A DNA stretch of 64,000 bases from Bacilli bacterium (lineage in GTDB: Bacteria; Bacillota_I; Bacilli_A; RF39; UBA660). Below are positions 25,368 through 33,876 of the stretch, piece after piece. Under the pieces are notes generated by a model that made no database searches, was not told where the DNA came from, and saw only the letters and a list, made by a program, of their open reading frames with translations. The stretch covers positions 1 through 64,000 of the forward strand of contig JAQVXV010000006.1 in NCBI GenBank assembly GCA_028708945.1, written 5' to 3'. Numbering within the stretch: position 1 is the first letter of the stretch; the number at the start of each line of letters is the position of its first letter. The position numbers were made by a program, and so were the translations under genes.

Positions 25368-25894
25368 TTATATATTTTTATAAATTTATTGCCATATTTT
25401 TTTTCTTTGATTAATTCAAAAGAATTTTTTTCTATAAATTCATCTTCATATTCACAAATTATTAAACCGTTGTCATTTAATAAGTCATATTCTGCTATTT
25501 TTCTTAATGCTTTATTAATTTTATTTGATTTATATGGTGGATCTAAATATATAATATCAAATTTTGTTTTTTCTAAACTTTTAAGCGCTATATTATAATC
25601 TTTATTCCATATAACATATTTTTCAGTTATTTTTAATTTGTTTATATTTTCATTTAAAATATCAATAACTTTAGGATTATTGTCAACAAAATAACAGCAT
25701 TTAGCACCATTACTCAAAAATTCTAAACCAATACTGCCACTACCACAAAAAAGGTCGAGTACTACTGTATCTTTTATCTGAAATTGGACCATTCCTAAAA
25801 CTGATTCCTTTACTCGGTCCATAGTTACTCTTGTACCTTCAATATCAAAACCTTTTAATTTAGAACCCTTATATTTACCACTTATTATTCGCAC
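25349..25894 (-). CDS. rsmD: 16S rRNA (guanine966-N2)-methyltransferase
   Basis: 181 residues: RIISGKYKGSKLKG start, TRVTMDRVKESV, AdoMet motif VLDLFCGSGSIGLEFLSNGA and catalytic DPPY in IIYLDPPYKSN. GTG start at 25894 with RBS GGTGAT. Last gene of ylbD-ylbE-rsmD, as in B. subtilis ylbD-E-F-G-H but without ylbF/ylbG and without the following coaD. Confidence 0.96.
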   Translation of the reverse strand: MRIISGKYKGSKLKGFDIEGTRVTMDRVKESVLGMVQFQIKDTVVLDLFCGSGSIGLEFLSNGAKCCYFVDNNPKVIDILNENINKLKITEKYVIWNKDYNIALKSLEKTKFDIIYLDPPYKSNKINKALRKIAEYDLLNDNGLIICEYEDEFIEKNSFELIKEKKYGNKFIKIYKKPRTK

Positions 25895-25918
25895 AATATC
25901 ACCAAAGTAATTTTATCA

Positions 25919-26140
25919 TTATTTTAAACTAGAAACAATACCTTGGAATAAGTTTAAATAATCGATAAATCTAGTTATTTTTTCTCTTTTTTGTGTCTGT
26001 ATATCCTCTTTTATCTTTTTTTCAAATTCAATAAATGCATTAGGGTTTCTGTTTAATATTTTATACCAATAGGAATTCTCTCTTAAATATTTTATATAAA
26101 GTGGATTTTGTCTTAATTTAAATTGTGTTTCTAATATCAT
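25919..26140 (-). CDS. ylbE: YlbE-like small protein
   Basis: 73 residues. The core LRQNPLYIKYLRENSYWYKILNRNP matches the YlbE-like family, whose members repeat 'rxxPeLlkfiRxqPxWYrxLsRnP'. Function unknown. TAATG overlap with ylbD. The position before rsmD supports the call. Confidence 0.75.
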   Translation of the reverse strand: MILETQFKLRQNPLYIKYLRENSYWYKILNRNPNAFIEFEKKIKEDIQTQKREKITRFIDYLNLFQGIVSSLK

Positions 26141-26484
26141 TAATCATCAAAGTGCTTATATAGTGGTCTAGGTACATATTCTTCTTTTTTAGTGTCTTTA
26201 CTTGATAAATCTCCTAGTACCCCAACAACTCTTTGCAAACTATTAACTCCCTCTGATATAGAATCTAAATCAATTGATTTAATCCAAGTTAAAAAATCGT
26301 TTGTTTTATTATTAGTCACTACTTTTTCTTCAGTTTTTGAATAACTTGACCAGGCACTTTCATCTTCTCCATATAAATCAAATATTTCATAAAATTTCTG
26401 CCATGTCATTTCACCATTTTTAACATAATTTATAAGATTAGGATTTTTTCTTACATATTCTTTGAATTCATCTTTTTTACTCAT
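26140..26484 (-). CDS. ylbD: YlbD-like protein
   Basis: 114 residues. The N-terminus (EFKEYVRKNPNLINYVKNG, EMTWQKFYEIFDLYGED) matches the YlbD family, annotated as a putative spore coat component in B. subtilis. A later amphipathic segment (SISEGVNSLQRVVGVLGDLS) fits the family too. Co-transcribed with ylbE and rsmD. Family membership does not prove that this organism sporulates. Confidence 0.75.
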   Translation of the reverse strand: MSKKDEFKEYVRKNPNLINYVKNGEMTWQKFYEIFDLYGEDESAWSSYSKTEEKVVTNNKTNDFLTWIKSIDLDSISEGVNSLQRVVGVLGDLSSKDTKKEEYVPRPLYKHFDD

Positions 26485-26513
26485 ATAATCACCTATAATA
26501 ATATATGTTATTG

Positions 26514-26540
26514 AAACAAAAAAAACCTAAAAAGGTTTTT
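26514..26540 (-). terminator. Terminator of the parE-parC operon
   Basis: Minus-strand AAAAACC-TTTTTA-GGTTTTT followed by more T; overlaps the parC stop. Confidence 0.82.
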
Positions 26541-29055
26541 ATATTTTAAAGTCATCTAGAAAATCATCGATTGTCATTATTTTTCTATCTATACTTTCTA
26601 AAGATATTTCTTCTTTTTCTTCGTTTTTAATGGTATGAGAATTTGTTTCATCTTCTTTTTTTGTCAATTCTTGTTCAATAAAAACAGCATCTATATTATT
26701 CTTTGATATAGTAGAACCTACTGAATTTCTATCTGTAATTGGTAATTCTGTTATCTTTATGTAATCAAAATCATTTCCTTGTTTTAATCCTAGAGAAGTT
26801 TTTGGATTTGCAATAAAGGCTTTTAAAATATGATAGGGGTTAGTCTTAACATCTCTTATGATTGAAATTCCCCTTCTTGCTCGACTAATCTTTTCAATCT
26901 CTGATAATTTAATTCTCTTACCTGTGTTTTTATCAGTTATTAGTGTTAAATAATCTTCATCTGTAAACGAATCTGCGCTTACAACATAATCATCTTTTAA
27001 ATTTATGCTCTTTACTCCTCTTCCTTTTAATCCTATTGGAGAAACTTCTAAATTAGAATATCTTAAACCATAACCATTATAAGTAGTTACAAATATATCT
27101 GTTCCATTATTATCAGTTACACTTACAACTTTATCATCCTTTTTAAGGTTAATCGATGATATTGGTTTTGAATATCTTGTTACTTTAAATTCTGATAATT
27201 TTGTTTTCTTTACCATACCATTTTTAGTGAATATCGTTATATATTTTTCTTCATCAAAATTATAAACGGGAATACTTGCTATAATATTTTCTTCAGGTGA
27301 TACTTTTATGATATTACTTATGTGTTTTCCTAGTTCTTTCCATTTTAAATCTGGTAACTCATAAACAGGTATATATAAGAAATTTCCTAAATCAGTAAAT
27401 ATTAATAGTGTATCCATTGTATTCATTTGATTTATTCCAATTAGATAGTCACCTTCTTTAATTAAAGTGTCACCTTCTGTTGCACTGTAACTTCTTAAAC
27501 CAACACGTTTTACATATCCCTCGTCTGTAACAACTACAATAGTATCTTCTTTTGGTATTAACGAAGTGGTATCAATTTTAATTTCAGTTATTTCATCTTT
27601 AACTATAGTTTTACGATCTTCTGCATATTCTTTTTTTATTCGTTTTAACTCTTCTTTAATAACATCTTTAAGTTTTTCACTGTCTTCTAATATTTCTTCT
27701 AAACCATTAATAATAATGGTTAATTTTTTTTGTTCTTCAATTAAGTCAGTTACATCGGTATTTGATAATTTATATAAATGTAACATTACAATTGCTTCAG
27801 CTTGCATTTCTGTAAATTGGTATTCTTTAATTAGGTTGTTTTTGGCATCTAATTTATTTTTAGAAGCTCTTATTATTTTTATTACTTCATCTAATATTGA
27901 TACAGCCTTTACCAAACCATCGACAATATGAATACTATTTTTTGCATGTTCTAAATCAAATTCTGTTCTTCTTCTGATTATTTCTTTTTGATAACTAATA
28001 TAAGCATCTAATATTTCAATTATTCCTAAAGTCATTGGTCGATGATTAACTATTGCTACCATATTAAAGTTATAAGATATTTGTAAATCAGTGTTTTTTA
28101 ATAAATAATTTACAATTAATTCTTTATCGCTATTTGATTTAATATCAATTACGATTCTAACTGGATCTTCACGATCTGATTCATCTCTTACTTCAGTCAT
28201 TCCATCTACTTTTTTATCTAATCTAATGTCATCGATTTTTTTAACTAAAACAGCTTTGTTGACATCATACGGAATCTCGGTTATGACAATTTGTTCCTTG
28301 CCTTTTTCCTTTTGAAATTCTATTTTTGATTTGATAATTATTTTCCCGCGACCAGTTTTATAAGCTTCTTCTATACCACTTTTACCTTCAATAATAGCTC
28401 CTGTTGGAAAATCTGGTCCTTTAACAATATTTAAAATTGTATCTAAATAACAATTAGGACTTTCGATTCTTTTAATTGTTGCTTCAATTATTTCCCCTAA
28501 ATTATGGGGTGGAATATTAGTAGCATAACCAGCACTTATTCCTGTTGCTCCATTTACTAATAAATTAGGGAATTTACAAGGTAATACAACTGGTTCTTTT
28601 AAGGTGTCTGAATAGTTTGGTGTCCAATTAACGGTATTTTTATCGATATCTTTTAATAATTCATTGGCAATTTTTGCTAAACGAGCCTCTGTATAACGAT
28701 AGGCTGCTGCACTATCACCATCCATTGAACCATTATTACCATGAATATCAATTAATTTAGCATTAGATTTCCACCATTGGCTCATTCTAACCATTGCATC
28801 ATATATTGAACTGTCACCATGAGGGTGGTATTTACCCATTACCTCACCAACCGTTTCTCCACATTTACGATATTGTTTTTCTGCTACATTATTAGCTTTA
28901 TACATAGCATAAAGAATCCTTCTTTGAACTGGTTTTAAGCCATCTCTTACATCGGGTATAGCTCGATCTTGAATAATTGTCTTAGCATAACGGGCAAATC
29001 TTTCTCCCATTATCTCTTCCAGTGAGTATTCGTATATTTTATTTATTATGTTCAC
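26539..29055 (-). CDS. parC: DNA topoisomerase IV subunit A
   Basis: Breaks and rejoins DNA for chromosome decatenation. 838 residues: YAKTIIQDRAIPDVRDGLKPVQRRILYAMY, catalytic Tyr in AAAYRYTEARL, GMATNIPPHNL-like segment SAGYATNIPPHNL, and a C-terminal beta-pinwheel domain with GRGVKSINLK. The pinwheel lacks a clear GyrA box (QRRGGKG), favouring ParC over GyrA. GTG start with RBS AGGTGAAAT. Third gene after parE and a small acyltransferase-like gene. Confidence 0.94.
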   Translation of the reverse strand: MNIINKIYEYSLEEIMGERFARYAKTIIQDRAIPDVRDGLKPVQRRILYAMYKANNVAEKQYRKCGETVGEVMGKYHPHGDSSIYDAMVRMSQWWKSNAKLIDIHGNNGSMDGDSAAAYRYTEARLAKIANELLKDIDKNTVNWTPNYSDTLKEPVVLPCKFPNLLVNGATGISAGYATNIPPHNLGEIIEATIKRIESPNCYLDTILNIVKGPDFPTGAIIEGKSGIEEAYKTGRGKIIIKSKIEFQKEKGKEQIVITEIPYDVNKAVLVKKIDDIRLDKKVDGMTEVRDESDREDPVRIVIDIKSNSDKELIVNYLLKNTDLQISYNFNMVAIVNHRPMTLGIIEILDAYISYQKEIIRRRTEFDLEHAKNSIHIVDGLVKAVSILDEVIKIIRASKNKLDAKNNLIKEYQFTEMQAEAIVMLHLYKLSNTDVTDLIEEQKKLTIIINGLEEILEDSEKLKDVIKEELKRIKKEYAEDRKTIVKDEITEIKIDTTSLIPKEDTIVVVTDEGYVKRVGLRSYSATEGDTLIKEGDYLIGINQMNTMDTLLIFTDLGNFLYIPVYELPDLKWKELGKHISNIIKVSPEENIIASIPVYNFDEEKYITIFTKNGMVKKTKLSEFKVTRYSKPISSINLKKDDKVVSVTDNNGTDIFVTTYNGYGLRYSNLEVSPIGLKGRGVKSINLKDDYVVSADSFTDEDYLTLITDKNTGKRIKLSEIEKISRARRGISIIRDVKTNPYHILKAFIANPKTSLGLKQGNDFDYIKITELPITDRNSVGSTISKNNIDAVFIEQELTKKEDETNSHTIKNEEKEEISLESIDRKIMTIDDFLDDFKI

Positions 29056-29063
29056 TATTTCAC

Positions 29064-29567
29064 CTACTCTGATAATTTTTTGATTTTTTCTTCTAAAGTC
29101 TTATCCATTAATTCAGGACTACAGCCTTTAAAATTAATAGCTTCTCCAAACTTTATTGTAATTTTGCTCCCTAATTTATATGTACCATTTATTCCATAAG
29201 GAATAACAGGAATTCCAATTTCACGTGCTAAGGAAAAAACTCCATCTCTATAGGTACATATTTGGTTTTCGTTTAGAAACAAATTAACTAATTTGTTTTC
29301 TTTTAAAGAATGTAAAATTTCTTTTTGTTCTTGAATTTCTTTTAGTGATAAAACATCAGGAACGCTTTCTTTTGTAATAAAGCAAATTCTTCTTAATGTC
29401 GAATATAGCAAGGTAAAAACATCCGCATGTGTTTGATATTCGCCAACTAAAATTGCAGGCCATTCGTCTGGTATATTATAATTACCATATACTTCTAAAT
29501 CATAGAATTTTTCCATAAAAGAATCTGATGCCTCTTTTATTTTTTTATATTCACGTTCATCATCCAT
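29064..29567 (-). CDS. Degenerate PlsC-like acyltransferase, likely inactive
   Basis: 167 residues with the overall pattern of 1-acyl-glycerol-3-phosphate acyltransferases: VYGNYNIPDEWPAILVG as block before motif I, and the motif III/IV zone GVFSLAREIGIPVIPYGINGTYKLG. The catalytic NHxxxxD is replaced by EYQTHAD, so the aligned His is Tyr while Asp remains, and the FPEGTR phosphate-binding motif reads FLNENQI. Length is also short. I infer a pseudoenzyme or one with changed chemistry. No signal or membrane segment. Sits 8 bases from both parE and parC in one operon. Confidence 0.65.
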   Translation of the reverse strand: MDDEREYKKIKEASDSFMEKFYDLEVYGNYNIPDEWPAILVGEYQTHADVFTLLYSTLRRICFITKESVPDVLSLKEIQEQKEILHSLKENKLVNLFLNENQICTYRDGVFSLAREIGIPVIPYGINGTYKLGSKITIKFGEAINFKGCSPELMDKTLEEKIKKLSE

Positions 29568-29575
29568 ATTATCTC

Positions 29576-31483
29576 CTATATTTCATAGTTATCTTCTAAT
29601 GTGAAATCAACATTTTCATTTATCCATTCTTTTCTTGGTGCTACTTTATCACCCATTAAAACACTTACTCTTTTTTCTGCTAAAGAACCATCGATTATAT
29701 TTACTTTTACGAGACTTCTTTTTTCAGGATCCATAGTTGTTTCCCAAAGTTGGGTAGCATTCATTTCTCCTAAACCTTTATAGCGTTGTGTTTCAATTTT
29801 TTTATCTTTATTTTCTTCGATTATTTTTTTCCTATCTTCTTCAGTCCATGCATAATAACCATTTTTTCCAATTGTTAATTTATACAAAGGAGGCATTGCA
29901 ATATATAATTTACCTTCTTCTAATAATGGTCGCATATATCGGTAGAAAAACGTTAATAGTAATATTTGAATATGTGCTCCATCATCATCAGCATCGGTCA
30001 TAATTATTACTTTATCATAATTTGAATCTTTTACTTCAAAGTCACTTCCTACACCGGCTCCAATGGTATGAATAATGGTATTAATTTCTTCGTTTTTAAA
30101 TATTTCTTCTAATTTTGTTTTCTCGGTATTTATTACTTTACCTCTCAATGGTAATATTGCTTGAAATTTACGATCTCTTCCACCTTTAGCACTACCACCA
30201 GCAGAATCTCCCTCAACTAAAAATAGTTCATTTTTTAAAGGGTTTTTACTTTGTGCAGGTGTTAATTTACCACTTAGAGCATGTTCTTTTTTATTTTTAT
30301 CTTTTCCTAGTCTAGCCTCATCACGAGCCTTACGAGCAGCTTCTCTAATTGATTTACTCTTTACCATTTTGTCTAAAATATCAGTTGCAATTACTTTATT
30401 TTCTTCTAAGAAAAACTGTAATTTTTCTGTAACTATACTTTCAACTGCACTACGAGCAATAGAAGTTCCTAATTTTGATTTAGTTTGACCTTCAAATTGC
30501 AGTAATCGTTCTGGCATTTGTACACTTATGATAGCGGTTAATCCTTCTCTAGTGTCAGATCCTTCTAAGTTTTTGTCTTTAGCTTTTAAATATCCATTAG
30601 TTCTTGCATAATCATTAAAAACCCTTGTTAAAGCGGTTTTTAACCCTACTTCATGTGTCCCACCATCATTAGTCTTTACATTATTGACAAATGAGATTAT
30701 ATTTTCAGAATAAGTATCTGTATATTGAAACGCTAATTCAATTTCAATAGAATCTTTTGAACCATTAAAGTTTACAACTTTATGTAATTCTTTTTTGTCA
30801 TCATTTAAATACTCAACAAAAGATTTTAAACCGTTTTCATAATGAAATGTATCTGATTTTTCATCTTTTTCATCAGTTATTTCAATTGTTAAGTCTTTCA
30901 ATAAAAAAGCACATTCTTGAAGTCTTTCTACAATTGTTGAATAACTGAATGTTGGGTTAGAAAATATTTCATCATCTGGCATAAATCTTACTTTAGTACC
31001 CGTTTTATTTGTTTTGTCTAATTTTTTTAAAGGTATTATGGTTTTACCACCATTTTCAAATCGAATATAGTGTTCATAACCATCTCTTTTAATGAATACT
31101 TCCATCCATTTACTAAGAGCGTTTACAGCACTGGCACCTACTCCATGTAATCCACCTGAAACTTTATATCCAGTGTTTTCAAATTTTCCACCAGCATGTA
31201 ATACTGTATAAATTACTTCTGGTGTTGACATTCCACTTTCATGAGCTCCTGTTGGAACTCCACGACCGAAATCTTCTACACTAATACTTCCATCTTTATG
31301 AAGTATTACTTTTATTCTATTTCCAAAACCATTGATAACTTCATCGATCGAATTATCAATAATTTCCCATACTAAATGATGAACTCCTCTTCTGTCTGTG
31401 GACCCAACATACATACCAGGTCTTTTTCTTACAGCTTCTAGTCCCTCTAATATTTTAATTGACGTTTCATCATATTTTGTCAT
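29576..31483 (-). CDS. parE: DNA topoisomerase IV subunit B
   Basis: ATPase subunit of topoisomerase IV. 635 residues: GHKL ATP site EIIDNSIDEVINGFG and GRGVPTG, GGLHGVGASAVNALS, Toprim domain EGDSAGGSAKGGRDRKFQAI with PLRGKV, and DADDDGAHIQ for metal binding. The start sequence KYDETSIKILEGLEAVRKRPGMYVG is shared with GyrB; ParE assignment rests on linkage to parC. Confidence 0.94.
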   Translation of the reverse strand: MTKYDETSIKILEGLEAVRKRPGMYVGSTDRRGVHHLVWEIIDNSIDEVINGFGNRIKVILHKDGSISVEDFGRGVPTGAHESGMSTPEVIYTVLHAGGKFENTGYKVSGGLHGVGASAVNALSKWMEVFIKRDGYEHYIRFENGGKTIIPLKKLDKTNKTGTKVRFMPDDEIFSNPTFSYSTIVERLQECAFLLKDLTIEITDEKDEKSDTFHYENGLKSFVEYLNDDKKELHKVVNFNGSKDSIEIELAFQYTDTYSENIISFVNNVKTNDGGTHEVGLKTALTRVFNDYARTNGYLKAKDKNLEGSDTREGLTAIISVQMPERLLQFEGQTKSKLGTSIARSAVESIVTEKLQFFLEENKVIATDILDKMVKSKSIREAARKARDEARLGKDKNKKEHALSGKLTPAQSKNPLKNELFLVEGDSAGGSAKGGRDRKFQAILPLRGKVINTEKTKLEEIFKNEEINTIIHTIGAGVGSDFEVKDSNYDKVIIMTDADDDGAHIQILLLTFFYRYMRPLLEEGKLYIAMPPLYKLTIGKNGYYAWTEEDRKKIIEENKDKKIETQRYKGLGEMNATQLWETTMDPEKRSLVKVNIIDGSLAEKRVSVLMGDKVAPRKEWINENVDFTLEDNYEI

Positions 31484-31498
31484 ACTATCACCATTCTA

Positions 31499-31504
31499 AT
31501 TATA
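31499..31504 (-). promoter_or_regulatory. Extended -10 upstream of parE
   Basis: TG-C-TATAAT on minus (TATAAT at 31499-31504), 15 bases before the start codon; no good -35 hexamer. Confidence 0.5.
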
Positions 31505-31551
31505 GCATACAAATCAAAGAAAAAAAAGAATTTTAGATATTCAATTAATAA

Positions 31552-31579
31552 AAAAGGTTATTTATAACAATAGCCTTTT
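31552..31579 (-). terminator. Terminator of the prepilin/lectin gene
   Basis: Minus-strand AAAAGG...CCTTTTTT stem with an inner TATT/AATA extension (31552-31579), about 20 bases after the stop codon. Confidence 0.72.
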
Positions 31580-31600
31580 AATTTAAATTATGTATATATT

Positions 31601-33769
31601 CTAACTTGTAAGAACAAGGCGAGATCCAATGATAGTATTCATAGTTCCTGTAAACCTACCAAAGTTAAACTGTCCTGCAATAACTCCAAAGGTGTAACGC
31701 CCACCTCGGTAGAACCAAGGGTTAGAAGAATCAACAAAGAAAGAATAGTCTTCGTACCAATTATTATGATTTCTAATTGTCCCATCCTCATCTATATAGT
31801 TATAGAATGGTCCCATTTCACCGGTTGCATCTCCTAATATTCTATAATTATAAGTTGTGGTAGAAGAACTCGCTGAATATACATCAAAGTATTTAGAATT
31901 ATAAGAGACCATATTTGTAGTATTAAATCCACTACTTCCTAGTTGCTCACTTTTATATGATGCCATACATTCATGTGCCCCACCACTCATATCATATATC
32001 CCAGTTATATTTCCAGTTGTTGTTGGATGTTCTTTACCAATTGAAACACCGTTAGTGTAAGGTTCATGTGGCGTTAAAGTATTTCCTGATTCTAATTGTG
32101 GCAATGCATACCAAATTCTTCCATTTCTAACTAAATTAAATCTAATTGTGATATAACTTATATTAGCTGGCATTGTATAAGTAAAATAATATCTATTCCA
32201 CTCATTATTTTTTTGTCCAGTTCTTGGTATATTATATCCCCAAGATAATCTGGTACCATTTTTATCATATTGAATAACTGTTATTTCGGTAGACGTTATT
32301 CCTGCAACGTTATCAGACATTGCATAAATAGAATATGTAAGTTCGTCACCTTCTTTTAATCCTGCAATATCGACTCTTTGGGATACCTGTGCATAAATAT
32401 TGCTTGTTAAATCATTAGCCTCTATTTTTACTGTTGGGTATCCCATAAAAGTATTATTATTATCTATTGATATATATTGAGTACCACCAAAGCTCCAATT
32501 ATCAAAACCACTTTCAAATGTACTGTTCTTTAAATAATTAACTCCCCTTGATGCATAACCTAACGTCTTTGTATAATCATTTCCATATGTTCCTGGATAT
32601 GTTGTTTGATTGGTTCCTTCTACTGCACCATAACCCGTTTTATAACTTAAATTATTATTTATATTTATTTCTTTATTTATTCCATATTTTGAATGTGATA
32701 AATACGCTACTGCTCCCCATTCAGTATTTTTCATCATATGTGAATCATTACTTCGATCATAATTATAGGCTGCTACAAACATATTATATACTGTATTATT
32801 TCGCCAACTAAATACATCCGGTTTTACTATTATCTTGCTTGAATCAGAACTATTTACTTGAGCCCCAGCTGTTGTTGTTGCCCCTAAATATCCTGTTTCG
32901 AATTTACCTACCCATATCCCATTTGTATTAAGTGATATGAATGCCGGATGAGTTAACCATGAACCTTCTGTACTACCATTTGATATTGCTACATCTTTTG
33001 TTTCAAATACTATTTCTATTGATTGAGCTATACTTTCCCCTGTTGGTTTCCCAGATATAACACCCGTATAATTACCTTCATCAAATATTTTATATTTATA
33101 TCTTGGTATCCAAACAAAATATGATCTAATAGCTGACTCTGGTATTATGTCTCCTACATTATAAGTTCCACTTGATAACATTACAGCATTTGCCCACTCT
33201 TTATTTGAATAATCATACCAACCATCTTTTAAATCGGCATATATAACTGTTCCATCGTCTTTAATTCTTACTGGTATCATATTAGATCCTAGTATTGGAT
33301 CTGTCCCATTTAAGATGTTTTCACTATAAGTCATATCATTACAATCATTTGATTTATACTCAGATATTCCATCCGAATAGATTACTTTAACATCATTTAT
33401 ACATAATGTTGCAGTTGCAACTGTTCCATTACTACTTAAATTAACAATTCCACTTGTTGGTGTTTTACCATCCATCTTAATATCTAATATTGTTCCAGCA
33501 CAAGTATCACCAGTTACATTACCACTACAAAGATTTCCATTTGGCATTACTGTATAAGCAACATCTGGAATATTTTCACGATTTAAATTCTTATTAGCAA
33601 CCGCTATTTTAATCCCATCTGCATAATTCTCGGCACTTCTTTCAGTTGTACTTTTCTTAGAATCTTCTATTAATCCAACAACAATTGGGGACGCTATTAA
33701 AGCAATGATTGCTAAAATTACTATTACGGCTAGTAACTCAATTAATGTAAATCCTTTTTTTAAATTCAT
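31601..33769 (-). CDS. Prepilin-type surface protein with C-type-lectin/FGE-like fold and inserted jelly-roll domain
   Basis: 722 residues. Residues 1-35 form a class III prepilin signal, KKGFTLIELLAVIVILAII, cut after Gly6 with Glu11 at +5. Next, a short pseudopilin-like head with cysteine pairs (81/90 and 123/143). Residues 210-410 (SYFVWIPRYKYKIFDEG, WLTHPAF, GIWVGKFETGY, NMFVAAYNYDRS, NTEWGAVAYLSHSKYGI) plus 574-722 (TTGNITGIYDMSGGAHECM ... WFYRGG ... GSRLVL) read as an FGE-sulfatase/C-type-lectin fold. Between them, 411-571 (NSTFESGFDNWSF ... WNRYYFTYTMPANISYITIRF) is a CBM-like jelly roll. Own promoter and terminator, no partner genes nearby. Likely displayed on the surface via a type IV pilin-like route; ligand unknown. 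Confidence 0.8.
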   Translation of the reverse strand: MNLKKGFTLIELLAVIVILAIIALIASPIVVGLIEDSKKSTTERSAENYADGIKIAVANKNLNRENIPDVAYTVMPNGNLCSGNVTGDTCAGTILDIKMDGKTPTSGIVNLSSNGTVATATLCINDVKVIYSDGISEYKSNDCNDMTYSENILNGTDPILGSNMIPVRIKDDGTVIYADLKDGWYDYSNKEWANAVMLSSGTYNVGDIIPESAIRSYFVWIPRYKYKIFDEGNYTGVISGKPTGESIAQSIEIVFETKDVAISNGSTEGSWLTHPAFISLNTNGIWVGKFETGYLGATTTAGAQVNSSDSSKIIVKPDVFSWRNNTVYNMFVAAYNYDRSNDSHMMKNTEWGAVAYLSHSKYGINKEININNNLSYKTGYGAVEGTNQTTYPGTYGNDYTKTLGYASRGVNYLKNSTFESGFDNWSFGGTQYISIDNNNTFMGYPTVKIEANDLTSNIYAQVSQRVDIAGLKEGDELTYSIYAMSDNVAGITSTEITVIQYDKNGTRLSWGYNIPRTGQKNNEWNRYYFTYTMPANISYITIRFNLVRNGRIWYALPQLESGNTLTPHEPYTNGVSIGKEHPTTTGNITGIYDMSGGAHECMASYKSEQLGSSGFNTTNMVSYNSKYFDVYSASSSTTTYNYRILGDATGEMGPFYNYIDEDGTIRNHNNWYEDYSFFVDSSNPWFYRGGRYTFGVIAGQFNFGRFTGTMNTIIGSRLVLTS
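31604..31708 (-). other. Candidate DGR-type variable region at the 3' end of the lectin gene
   Basis: Residues 688-722 follow RGGxxxxGxxAGxFxFxxxxGxxxxxIGSRLVL: an invariant-looking frame (Gly, Ala, Phe, Arg) with fully different residues between (Arg, Tyr, Thr, Phe, Val, Ile, Gln, Asn, Met). This is the layout of variable regions in lectin-fold targets of diversity-generating retroelements. None of its four Arg codons is AGA (CGA, CGT, AGG, CGC), though AGA dominates elsewhere in the window, and local G+C is visibly higher. No reverse transcriptase or template repeat was found here. Confidence 0.45.
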
Positions 33770-33799
33770 TCTATTGCTCCTTATTATCAGTCTAACTAT

Positions 33800-33829
33800 A
33801 TTTTAACATATTTTAGCTTTCACTTTCAA
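33800..33829 (-). promoter_or_regulatory. Promoter of the prepilin/lectin gene
   Basis: TTGAAA (33824-33829), 18-bp spacer, TG-T-TAAAAT (-10 at 33800-33805) on minus; RBS AAGGAGC precedes the ATG. Confidence 0.65.
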
Positions 33830-33850
33830 TCTTATAATATTTTTTAATAA

Positions 33851-33876
33851 AAAAAGAGGTTATTCTTCCTCTTTTT
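33851..33876 (-). terminator. Terminator of ftsK
   Basis: Minus-strand 9-bp stem AAAAAGAGG/CCTCTTTTT (loop 8) with following T-run; it spans the ftsK stop codon. Confidence 0.82.

Noticed and set aside
26140..26484. Spore coat gene as proof of sporulation
   Set aside because: YlbD-like proteins are conserved by position; family membership alone does not show spore formation.
27566..27931. Open frame on plus within parC
   Set aside because: Antisense to a conserved gene, hydrophobic low-complexity product, no RBS; a by-product of AT-rich codons. The same holds for 14982-15401, 20704-20967, 21456-21881, 32548-32811 and 50379-50750.
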